From contig CAISGS010000449.1 in NCBI GenBank assembly GCA_903884915.1, positions 1 to 5,917 of the forward strand: a stretch of 5,917 nucleotides of DNA, read 5' to 3'. The notes beneath the pieces were generated by a model. It had not been told where the DNA came from and made no database searches. It saw only the letters and a program-made list of their open reading frames with translations. The DNA is from an uncultured Caulobacteraceae bacterium (lineage in GTDB: Bacteria; Pseudomonadota; Alphaproteobacteria; Caulobacterales; Caulobacteraceae). The position numbers were made by a program, and so were the translations under genes. Positions 1-5,902 of the stretch are shown in pieces (the stretch's first letter is position 1; every line of letters begins with the position of its first letter).

Positions 1-204
1 CCCCACACCCAAGGCCGTCCCCTTTAGGCTATGGATTGCATCGCGCCAGCCTTCACCCGGATCGTGCGGATCCATCACCCGCAACCAAAGCGCCGCCTGT
101 TCCCGAAAAAGATTCAACACCTCTTCCACAACCACCATATCGCCGTCCGCATAGGTCTCGAGATAATCGAAATCTAGCGCTCCCGTTTTTGTTCGTCCGG
201 CCAT
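1..204 (-). CDS. Hpt (histidine phosphotransfer) domain protein, 3'-truncated by the window edge
   Basis: The 68 visible residues read as the first half of a small stand-alone Hpt protein, which relays phosphoryl groups between response-regulator receivers and histidine kinases in the cytoplasm. The N-terminal part (LDFDYLETYADGD, residues 10-22, then VVEEVLNLFREQ) matches the first helices of the fold. Residues 57-68 (IHSLKGTALGVG) contain the H-x-x-K-G signature, with His58 as the predicted phosphoacceptor. The family is usually about 100-120 residues, so roughly half is missing beyond position 1. The ATG at 204-202 is preceded by GGGGGA (215-210) at 5 bases. A longer-looking reading frame starting at 235 is a different frame without the motif and is rejected. 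No kinase or regulator is visible nearby, so the partner is unknown. The family call is firm; the pathway is not. Confidence 0.82.
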   Translation of the reverse strand, partial: MAGRTKTGALDFDYLETYADGDMVVVEEVLNLFREQAALWLRVMDPHDPGEGWRDAIHSLKGTALGVG

Positions 205-245
205 GGGTGTCCCCCATTTTCCTTACTAAAGTCACATCAAGTCGC

Positions 246-273
246 TTGCCATCCCAATAGATTAGCGTATGTA
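246..273 (+). promoter_or_regulatory. Possible promoter for tRNA-Lys
   Basis: TTGCCA (246-251) and TATGTA (268-273) are separated by 16 bases and lie about 40 bases upstream of the mature tRNA end. The -35 element is good and the -10 element is weak. The spacer 205-315 has no other convincing content apart from a small CTGCC/GGCAG inverted repeat (288-292 / 302-306) in the would-be tRNA leader. Confidence 0.28.
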
Positions 274-315
274 TCGCGCCCTCGCTTCTGCCCTCACCAA
301 AGGCAGTTCTGGTGC

Positions 316-391
<76 letters not shown>

Positions 392-485
392 TCCCGTCAA
401 GACAAGCTTCCATGACTGGATGAGAGCGATAAGTCTCAAAAAATCAGAGTTTTAGCTACTTATTTCGCGAAAAGGTTTCCCTGGA

Positions 486-517
486 TAAACAGCGGGGCAA
501 TCCTGTTGTCGCCCCGC
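486..517 (-). terminator. Probable rho-independent terminator at the end of the minus-strand gene block
   Basis: A perfect 7-bp GC-rich stem, GCGGGGC (492-498) with GCCCCGC (511-517), encloses a 12-base loop. On the minus strand it begins about 20 bases after the amidohydrolase stop and is followed by TGTTTAT, a short U-rich tail. The plus-strand side has no T tract, so it is oriented to stop the minus-strand genes rather than the tRNA transcript. Confidence 0.55.
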
Positions 518-537
518 CGCCGATCCGTGGTCTTGCT

Positions 538-1587
538 TTAGATCCCGACCAACAGGTTCTCAATCCCATAGACCCGCGCTGCGTTGCCCGCATAGAGGGC
601 GCGTTTCTCGTCGGCGGAAGCGCCTGCCGTGATGCGCTTGAAGGCGTTCCAGAGGGTGGCATAGCTCGCGCCCCACTTATCCACAGGGTAGTTGCTTTCA
701 AACATCCCCCGCTCCGGCCCAAAGGCTTCGATGCAGGTCTCGATATAGGGCTTCCACATGGCGGCTAAGGCCTCGGAGCTGACGCCCGCCTCCGGCCCTT
801 GCTCAGGCATGCCGCAGAAGGCCATGGCGAGGCCGCCAAGCTTGACCGTGACATTGGGACATTGGGCGATGGCCCGGATCGAGGTGCGCCAGCGCTCGAA
901 GTTCTCATCGAGCTTGCCCCGATAGTTGGCAATGTTCAGAGGCGTTCCGCAGTGGTCAAGGATGATGCTGGTATCGGGAAAGGCCCGGGCAAGCTTGAGC
1001 ACATCGTCCAACTGCGGCTCAACCACCCAAGCGTCAAAGGTCAGGCCCATGGGGGCCAGCGCCTTGAAGCCCTTATGGAATTCATCACTGGCCAGCAGGC
1101 CTTGCGGCGCATGGAAGGGAGGACCCAGGACATCGGGATTGGCGTCCCAAGCCCCTTGGTGACGAATGCCCTTGAAACGGCCATTGCCCGCCGCGATCAG
1201 CGCCTCAAGCACGGGCTTGGCCCCATCGCCCAGCGTCATGTCAGCGTGGCCAATGATGGCCGCTGCCGCACGCAATTCGCCATAGATGCCGCTGGCGCTC
1301 TGGGCGGCGACGCCATTGACGAACTCGACCTCACCGACGGGCTGCATCTCCGCAGGCGCATCGGCGCGATAGAAGGCCCCGCATTCCATAAAGATCGTCC
1401 CGACCACGCGGTGACCGCTCTGGGCGTCACTGCGCAGCTGGTCGAACGTATAGTAGGGCGTGCGCGCGACGGCGGCGATAAAGGGATGATGCGGCTCTGG
1501 AAAGTGGCCGAGCAGTGGGGTCAGGTCCCAGAGGTGATGGTGGGGATCAATGATCGGCAGGTTGGGTTCAAGAATGTCTTCGACCAT
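538..1587 (-). CDS. Amidohydrolase family protein (Amidohydro_2 / COG3618, lactonase-like)
   Basis: This is a predicted cytosolic TIM-barrel hydrolase of 349 residues, full length for the family that includes L-fuconolactonase, 4-sulfomuconolactonase and 2-pyrone-4,6-dicarboxylate lactonase (LigI). Visible signatures are PIIDPHHHLWD at 11-21 (strand-1 H-x-H, His16/His18), FKGIRHQ at 138-144, ILDHCGTP at 209-216 (His212) and MFESNYPVDK at 295-304. The last replaces the usual late-barrel Asp (G-S-D-x-P) with Asn299, with Asp303 nearby. There is no signal peptide or membrane segment. The ATG at 1587-1585 is preceded by GGGGAA (1597-1592); the stop is TAA. It is last in the block, 153 bases after the secreted-protein gene and beyond a strong hairpin, so it may have its own promoter. 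Opening a lactone or ester made by upstream steps is the likely role; the substrate is unknown. Family call secure, reaction not. Confidence 0.9.
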   Translation of the reverse strand: MVEDILEPNLPIIDPHHHLWDLTPLLGHFPEPHHPFIAAVARTPYYTFDQLRSDAQSGHRVVGTIFMECGAFYRADAPAEMQPVGEVEFVNGVAAQSASGIYGELRAAAAIIGHADMTLGDGAKPVLEALIAAGNGRFKGIRHQGAWDANPDVLGPPFHAPQGLLASDEFHKGFKALAPMGLTFDAWVVEPQLDDVLKLARAFPDTSIILDHCGTPLNIANYRGKLDENFERWRTSIRAIAQCPNVTVKLGGLAMAFCGMPEQGPEAGVSSEALAAMWKPYIETCIEAFGPERGMFESNYPVDKWGASYATLWNAFKRITAGASADEKRALYAGNAARVYGIENLLVGI

Positions 1588-1615
1588 GGTGTTCCCCAGA
1601 ATGGATTTGGTTTTG

Positions 1616-1679
1616 ATTGTCGTCAGCTTATGGGGCGCGGCGACTTAGGCAAGGATCAATTGTCGTCCCAAATGACAAT
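1616..1679. promoter_or_regulatory. Repeated 9-mer and inverted repeat upstream of the amidohydrolase gene, possible operator
   Basis: ATTGTCGTC occurs twice on the plus strand, at 1616-1624 and 1659-1667, 43 bases apart (close to four helical turns). The second copy also forms an inverted repeat, ATTGTC (1659-1664) with GACAAT (1674-1679), across a 9-base spacer. The position between the preceding gene and the start at 1587 suits a regulator binding site. No convincing -35/-10 pair was found here; TTGCCT with a CATAAG-like box on the minus strand is the best but weak. The role is inferred from position and symmetry only. Confidence 0.25.
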
Positions 1680-1713
1680 GCCACCCCCTCAATCGCGTGA
1701 AGGGGTGGCATTG
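1676..1713 (-). terminator. Strong hairpin after the secreted-protein gene, probable (partial) terminator
   Basis: A perfect 12-bp stem, CAATGCCACCCC (1676-1687) with GGGGTGGCATTG (1702-1713), has a 14-base loop and starts 27 bases past the TGA of the gene at 1741. On the minus strand it is followed by TCATTT, only moderately U-rich. It may stop or attenuate transcription before the amidohydrolase gene, or protect the 3' end of the upstream mRNA. The left arm overlaps the inverted repeat at 1674-1679. Confidence 0.5.
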
Positions 1714-1740
1714 GCCTTGGATCGTCTGTTGGCGCTTAGA

Positions 1741-2805
1741 TCAAGGCTTTTGAGCGACCTTGGCCGCCTTAGCCGCCTCTTCAGCGCGGGCACCGGCCAG
1801 AATATGGCTCAGGGCATAGTTCCCCTCGTGACAGGCATATTCATAGACCTCACCTTGTAACGGTGAGAACTCATATTCCCCGCCCCAAGGCTGGGCCCAC
1901 ATGGTTGGGTCGACGATGCTGTAGGTATAGTGCAGCCGCTGGGGTCCAACGCGGGTGAAGCGTTCGACAACCGTCAGGTTCTTCCATGAGCCATAATAGG
2001 CTTGGGTCTCTGGGATGTTGGTGGTCTCGACCACCAAGGTGTCGCCTTCGAAACGGCCGATGGAGTCGCCCATCCATGGCCGAAGCCCATCGCTGCGGTG
2101 TTTGGCGTTGAGCCGGATCATCCGCACATCATGGACCATCTCGACCAGGATGCTGATCACGGTCGGAGACTGCACGATCATATAGTCGTTATTGTAGAAG
2201 CCATTGGCCAGCATCGGCGGGCCCGCATTGCGGCCAAAGCCCATGATACAACGCTCGCCATAAGAACGGTTCTCTGGGTTCTCATAATGATCCCCAGCCT
2301 TCCACCAAGGCTCAGGGCCCTTAACGCCTGGGAGATAGGGCGGAACCTGACCGTTCGGCGTGGTCAAGATCGACGAGCGAGGCTGACCATTGACGCGCAT
2401 GACCCGGCTGCCAGCATCAAGCCAGAAGGCATTATAGCCGCCCACCGCGCCGCCAGCGGCTGCGAACTCAGGCCGGGTGCCTGGAGCGGGCTTATCCCCG
2501 CCTGCCGTAGGGGCTGGCGCGTTGGGATCGGTTGGCTGATTGGCATCATCGAGCGCCTTAACGGCACCGCTCTCGATGGCCTTGACCTCTTCCTCGGTCA
2601 GGATGGCGCGGGTACCCATGCCACCGCGACGGGTCTCCGGCGTCAGACTGACATTGGACCAGTTGGAGCCCAGATCAGGCTGTCCGAAGGCCAAACGGGG
2701 AGCCTTGTAGGCTGCGGGTTCAGCGGCAATGGCACTGACGCCAAAAGCCCCGACCCCGAGGGCGAGGGCTGCAACCGCCCCCATCGCCAAAAACTTGATC
2801 CGCAT
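1741..2805 (-). CDS. Secreted protein of unknown function ('ERC...EYACHEGNY' family)
   Basis: This 354-residue exported protein has a clear signal peptide: Arg/Lys start, hydrophobic 5-23, and AIA-A cleavage near residue 27/28. I recognise the sequence type from alphaproteobacterial and acidobacterial proteins of no known function, but know no established activity. Conserved-looking stretches are GQPDLGSNWSNVSLTP (41-56), GERCIMGF (183-190), GPPMLANGFYNND (195-207), a GRFEGDTLVVETTN block (250-263) and YEYACHEGNY (321-330). Only two cysteines remain in the mature chain, Cys186 and Cys325, a plausible periplasmic disulfide. Residues 86-120 form a Pro/Ala/Gly-rich low-complexity linker, and the C-terminus is Ala/Lys-rich. 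GGAG (2816-2813) lies 7 bases before the ATG. The gene follows the transporter gene by 26 bases, so the two are probably co-transcribed. A role in envelope processing or binding of the transported compound is only inferred. Confidence 0.85.
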   Translation of the reverse strand: MRIKFLAMGAVAALALGVGAFGVSAIAAEPAAYKAPRLAFGQPDLGSNWSNVSLTPETRRGGMGTRAILTEEEVKAIESGAVKALDDANQPTDPNAPAPTAGGDKPAPGTRPEFAAAGGAVGGYNAFWLDAGSRVMRVNGQPRSSILTTPNGQVPPYLPGVKGPEPWWKAGDHYENPENRSYGERCIMGFGRNAGPPMLANGFYNNDYMIVQSPTVISILVEMVHDVRMIRLNAKHRSDGLRPWMGDSIGRFEGDTLVVETTNIPETQAYYGSWKNLTVVERFTRVGPQRLHYTYSIVDPTMWAQPWGGEYEFSPLQGEVYEYACHEGNYALSHILAGARAEEAAKAAKVAQKP

Positions 2806-2831
2806 TGGTTTTCTCCGTCTTGGTGTGTCGA

Positions 2832-4292
2832 TTAATCGGTTGATGTCAAAGCTTGCACGGCGGCCTTGTCAGACAGGTCCTGCAAAGCCTTTTCGTGATC
2901 GGATCGGCTAACCTTGTAGGTCGAGATGACCGCGACCATGGATAGCCAGAGGAACAGAATAGAAGGGACATAAAGGATCGCCAGACGGGCGGTGACCGCG
3001 TCAGAAACCTGACTGGGGTCGGCCCCCTTGGGGAAGTTGGCAAATTGTAACAGGAGGGTCGCAAGGATCAGGCCAAGCCCCGTAACCATCTTTCGCGCAA
3101 ACCCATCGGCCGCAAAGAACAGCCCTTCAGATCGCTTACCGGTCCGCAACTGGGCCTGCTCGACCAGATCAGCCATCATCGAGGAGGCTAGGATCTGGAA
3201 ACAGATGATCAGGCCCGTATCAATGGCGGTAAAGCCAAAGACGATCCAAAAGGTCTCTGGCGTCCCATTGGCCGGCATCAGGCCCAGAAGCCGAAGCACG
3301 ATCGGCAGCGGCGATCCTAAAAAGGCGATCAGGCCGATAATCACCGCCCCCTGCTTCTTGCCAATGGTTCTGGTGGCCAAAGGTGCTGCCAAGAAGCCGA
3401 TGACCGCGGAACCGAAGACACCCATGGCCAGATAGGCATTTTGAATGGCCGTAAAGCGCCAAAAATAGGTCGAAAAATAGAAGGCAAGGCCTGCCGCAAG
3501 GCCCGTCGATACCGCGCCCAAGGTCGCCGCGATGAATAGGGCGGCAAAGGAGCGATTGCCAAGGGTGGCAAAGATCTCGCCGAACAACTCATTGATCGAC
3601 TTGGATTCGCGCAGAGGCGGTACGGTCAGGTTCGGGATGTGCCGATGGGTTCCAAGCCCTGACACCAGCATCGCAAAGGGGGCCAAGATCGACACCAAGA
3701 CGCCATAAAAGGCGTAGGCGTCACGGTTGAATTGACCATTGGGCACAGCCGCTGTCGAGAAGGCCGGGAAGATGAGATAGAACATCGACACCGTTAATAG
3801 GTTGCCGATCACCCAAGCGAAAAAGTAGCGGAAACTCATCAGACTGCTGCGCTGATCGTAGCTGGTGCTCAGTTCCGGCGCGAGGGCCGATGACGGGATT
3901 TGGAACAGGGACCCCGCTGCTCGGATAAGCACGGATAGGCCCAGCAGATAGAAGAACAGCGCCTGCTCAGACCAGCCAATCGGCGGATTCCAAATTAGGA
4001 AAAACAGCAGGCCTGTCGGCACCACCGCCGCATAGATGAAGGGATGGCGACGCCCCCAAGGCGAGCGCAGATTGTCTGACCAAAGACCAATGATTGGGTC
4101 CAGGCAGGCATCGACCATCATGCCGATGGTCATGGCCAAGCCGACGAGGATCGGGCTGAGGCCAATGACTTGGCCATAGAACATCAACAGGAAATAGTTA
4201 AAGGCATTATCCGCCACCCCATTGGCAGCAGCCCCAAACCCATAGGCGAGCTTGGTCCAGAGCGTTGGTGCGGCGGATGGGGTGCCTGTCAT
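2832..4292 (-). CDS. MFS transporter, GPH (glycoside-pentoside-hexuronide):cation symporter type
   Basis: This is an inner-membrane secondary transporter of 486 residues with about 12 hydrophobic segments, normal for the MFS_2/MelB-like family. The TM2-loop signature at 61-85 contains DACLDPIIG, then SDNLRSPWGRRHPF. Asp61 and Asp65 align by eye with MelB Asp55 and Asp59, which bind the coupling cation, so Na+ or H+ symport is likely. A second family signature, MMADLVEQAQLRTGKRSEG, lies at 372-390 before TM11. The C-terminal tail is cytosolic and charged. The ATG at 4292-4290 follows AGGAA by 9 bases; a nearer ATG at 4297 opens only ATG-ATA-TGA. It lies 69 bases after the SRPBCC gene and 26 before the secreted-protein gene. 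Substrates of the family include sugars, glucuronides and others; the lactonase-like neighbour fits a sugar acid or lactone, but this is inference. Confidence 0.92.
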   Translation of the reverse strand: MTGTPSAAPTLWTKLAYGFGAAANGVADNAFNYFLLMFYGQVIGLSPILVGLAMTIGMMVDACLDPIIGLWSDNLRSPWGRRHPFIYAAVVPTGLLFFLIWNPPIGWSEQALFFYLLGLSVLIRAAGSLFQIPSSALAPELSTSYDQRSSLMSFRYFFAWVIGNLLTVSMFYLIFPAFSTAAVPNGQFNRDAYAFYGVLVSILAPFAMLVSGLGTHRHIPNLTVPPLRESKSINELFGEIFATLGNRSFAALFIAATLGAVSTGLAAGLAFYFSTYFWRFTAIQNAYLAMGVFGSAVIGFLAAPLATRTIGKKQGAVIIGLIAFLGSPLPIVLRLLGLMPANGTPETFWIVFGFTAIDTGLIICFQILASSMMADLVEQAQLRTGKRSEGLFFAADGFARKMVTGLGLILATLLLQFANFPKGADPSQVSDAVTARLAILYVPSILFLWLSMVAVISTYKVSRSDHEKALQDLSDKAAVQALTSTD

Positions 4293-4319
4293 ATCATTGG
4301 GTTCCTGGTCAGAAGGCAG

Positions 4320-4337
4320 TCAGGCCTGAGAGCCTGA
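4320..4337 (-). other. Small intercistronic hairpin between the SRPBCC and transporter genes
   Basis: TCAGGC (4320-4325) pairs with GCCTGA (4332-4337) around a 6-base loop, within the only sizeable gap (69 bases) among the first five genes. No U tract follows on the minus strand, so it is not a standard terminator. An mRNA-processing or stability element that lowers downstream expression is possible, as is chance. Confidence 0.25.
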
Positions 4338-4361
4338 TCCACCTTGCTGCCCACCTGATGC

Positions 4362-4895
4362 TTATGGTGCTTCTGACGCGGCCTTGATCTGACCGAGCAT
4401 GAGCTTCAAGAAGCCGCGACGTTCCGCAATCTTGGCGTCCCGCGTGGCTGGATCGCCGCCAAAGGTCGGGTCCAACAGCAGCGTATAGATCACCACCGAT
4501 TTGCCTGGACCGTCAGGCAAGACCTCAACCGTACCGTGATAGAGGTTTGGGGCCATGGGCTGGGCATAGGTGTAGGAGGTCGAGGTCTTGGCGACCAAGA
4601 TTTCGTTGACCCGGCCAGCGATCAGGCGGTTCGAGCCGACATCCCCGGTGCCTGACGTGATCACGCAGGTGGTCTTCAACATTGGGCCAATATCGCAGTA
4701 GCCCCCGGTCTTCTTCCAGACCACCTCAGGCGAGGCAGCGACCTGAGCACGATCGGAGATAACCGCCAGGTTCAGGGGGGTAGCCGCAGGCGTTTCCGCC
4801 GCGACGACTTGACCTGCCGCTCCAGAAAGGGCCAGCGCAGCGACGATCGCGCCAAGGCGAGGGGTCGATGGAGCAAAGGACCGAAAAATCATCAT
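4362..4895 (-). CDS. Exported SRPBCC (START/polyketide-cyclase-like) family protein
   Basis: This 177-residue protein has a signal peptide (hydrophobic 15-25, cleavage likely near VVA-AE at 31-34) and a mature domain of about 140 residues, the usual size of an SRPBCC helix-grip fold with a deep hydrophobic ligand pocket. Typical features are the early ASPEVVWKKTGGYCDIGPM stretch (54-72), the glycine-rich TSGTGDVGSNRLIAG (80-94), VNEILVAKTSTSYTYAQPM (96-114), an acidic strand (TVEVLPDGPG) and a C-terminal helix from about 155. Cys67 and Cys77 are the only cysteines and may form a disulfide outside the cytoplasm. The tandem ATG-ATG start overlaps the cytochrome stop codon (ATGA), with GAAGGA (4906-4901) 5 bases upstream. 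This implies translational coupling. Most SRPBCC proteins are cytosolic, so the exported form beside a cytochrome suggests binding of a small hydrophobic ligand in the periplasm. Fold moderately sure, ligand unknown. Confidence 0.8.
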   Translation of the reverse strand: MMIFRSFAPSTPRLGAIVAALALSGAAGQVVAAETPAATPLNLAVISDRAQVAASPEVVWKKTGGYCDIGPMLKTTCVITSGTGDVGSNRLIAGRVNEILVAKTSTSYTYAQPMAPNLYHGTVEVLPDGPGKSVVIYTLLLDPTFGGDPATRDAKIAERRGFLKLMLGQIKAASEAP

Positions 4896-5440
4896 TTTTT
4901 TCCTTCAAGGAATTGATCTTGTTTTTGTTTTACGTCTTCAGGCCAATCTGGCAGAGGCGCGCCAACAGGCTCGGCACCCGGCTGCAGAGCCGGAACATAT
5001 TTCGCGTGGCAGGCCTTGCAGGTTTTGTACATCTCCGCACCGGCCACAAACATCCGATCAGAATCTTTGGCTTCCGCGGCGGCCTTGGCCTCGAGCCCAT
5101 CTTGGGTCAGCTTTTTCGCCAAGCGGATCCATTCTTCATCGCGAACGCGGCCCGGAAGCAGCATAAGGTTGCCGCCCTCGGCGACCTGAACGGCACCATT
5201 TTCGGCCGCAAGCCACCCCTCCTCCGTCGTCGGTCTCAGGCTCTTGGTTCCCGCCTCGTCAGTCACCTCTCCGGATGCCCGCCAAAAGGCCCAGGCGCCC
5301 GGATCGATCAGGTGAACCATCACCTCCAAGACCGGCAGGCTCGTATCGTAAAGCGAGGGCTTTGGCTTGCCACAAGAGGTCAGTAGCAACACCGCCCCTA
5401 ACCCCAAGGCCCAAACAGATGCCTGTCTACGCATGCTCAT
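4892..5440 (-). CDS. c-type cytochrome lipoprotein (cytochrome c'/c556-like, single CxxCH)
   Basis: This is a predicted membrane-anchored periplasmic electron carrier. From the ATG at 5440 it has 182 residues; residue numbers here count from that Met. The signal peptide ends in the lipobox LTSC (20-23), so Cys23 should be lipidated. The single haem motif CKACH (141-145) lies towards the C-terminus, as in the four-helix cytochromes c'/c556, followed by KYVP and a Pro/Lys-rich tail. The upstream helical stretches VLEVMVHLIDPGAWAFW (37-53), RPTTEEGW (69-76) and NLMLLPGR (91-98) are recognisable from similar proteins. Met41, in the first helix, could be the sixth haem ligand as in c556. Start uncertain: ATG 5440, ATG 5434 (G-rich stretch 7 bases upstream) or TTG 5452. 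The gene is 18 bases after the DUF6152 stop and overlaps the SRPBCC start by 4 bases. Haem attachment is well supported; the redox partner is unknown. Confidence 0.85.
   Translation of the reverse strand: MSMRRQASVWALGLGAVLLLTSCGKPKPSLYDTSLPVLEVMVHLIDPGAWAFWRASGEVTDEAGTKSLRPTTEEGWLAAENGAVQVAEGGNLMLLPGRVRDEEWIRLAKKLTQDGLEAKAAAEAKDSDRMFVAGAEMYKTCKACHAKYVPALQPGAEPVGAPLPDWPEDVKQKQDQFLEGKK
4901..4906 (-). promoter_or_regulatory. Ribosome binding site of the SRPBCC gene, inside the cytochrome gene
   Basis: GAAGGA on the minus strand lies in the last codons of the cytochrome gene, 5 bases before the first ATG (4895) and 8 before the second (4892). It supports either tandem ATG as the start and a coupled translation restart at the overlapping TGA. 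Confidence 0.6.
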
Positions 5441-5458
5441 ACCCCCGCCCAACTGTCG

Positions 5459-5902
5459 TCATTTCTTCTCAGAATTGTCAGAGCCATCCTTAGGCGCGCC
5501 GGTGCCGCTTGAGCCCATGAACAGCTTTTGGCCATTCTCAAGGGTCAGGTCGCGGCCATTTGCGCGGCACTGGGGCGTGCAGAGGTGATCCTTGCTTTGA
5601 TAGCCGCGTACGATGATCGTCGTGCCGGGTCGCAGCGAGGCCTTGTTGATGCCAGAGCGGAACAGGGTGTTGGGCGTGCCGCCCTCAACCATCCACTCTT
5701 GATCGGGCTTGCCTGGCGTTTGCACCATCAGGTGCACCCAAGCGTGCGGATTGATCCACTCGACCCGCGTGACCTTGCCCCTCAGGAGCACAGGCGCATT
5801 GCTGTCAAATTCAGCAGCGAAAGCATGGTGTGCTTCGGCCTGACCGGACATACCAAGGGCGAAAGCAAGGACGACGGATGCGATTTTAAGGCCACGGGTC
5901 AT
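5459..5902 (-). CDS. DUF6152 family periplasmic protein
   Basis: This is a small exported protein of 147 residues of the uncharacterised DUF6152 type. The signal peptide (basic TRGLK, hydrophobic 7-18, AEA at 22-24) should be cut before His25, leaving a mature N-terminus of HHAF. The family core follows: LLRGKVTRVEWINPHAWVHL (39-58, with NPH at 51-53 and His57), EWMVEGGTPNTLFRSG (69-84), LRPGTTIIVRGYQSKD (90-105) and GRDLTLENGQKLFMG (116-130). The short strands suggest a beta-barrel, possibly OB-like. His106, Cys108 and Cys112 form a DHLCTPQC patch. The tail from 131 is Gly/Ser/Lys-rich and disordered. The ATG at 5902-5900 has GGAG 11 bases upstream at the window edge, a long spacing; any promoter lies outside. 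It is the first gene seen of the minus-strand block, 18 bases before the cytochrome gene. Family call good; function unknown. Confidence 0.87.
   Translation of the reverse strand: MTRGLKIASVVLAFALGMSGQAEAHHAFAAEFDSNAPVLLRGKVTRVEWINPHAWVHLMVQTPGKPDQEWMVEGGTPNTLFRSGINKASLRPGTTIIVRGYQSKDHLCTPQCRANGRDLTLENGQKLFMGSSGTGAPKDGSDNSEKK

Noticed and set aside
53..235. Minus-strand frame starting at 235
   Set aside because: It overlaps the Hpt gene in another frame, lacks any motif and is rich in Gly/Arg as expected for an off-frame reading.
421..438. TGAGA/TCTCA hairpin as a tRNA terminator
   Set aside because: Only 5 bp with an 8-base loop, and followed by A rather than T on the plus strand.
463..472. 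TTTCGCGAAA perfect 10-base palindrome
   Set aside because: Short and single-copy in the convergent gap, with no promoter nearby; chance is adequate.
799..1860. Long plus-strand open frame of 353 codons opposite the amidohydrolase and into the next gene
   Set aside because: It is antisense to a gene with clear family motifs, spans an intergenic hairpin, and has no recognisable domain; it is a by-product of GC-rich codon use.
2002..2835. Plus-strand open frame of 277 codons
   Set aside because: It is antisense to the secreted protein with its signal peptide and conserved motifs, with no family resemblance of its own.
4868..5386. Plus-strand open frame of 172 codons
   Set aside because: It is antisense to the cytochrome gene, whose lipobox and CxxCH are unambiguous.
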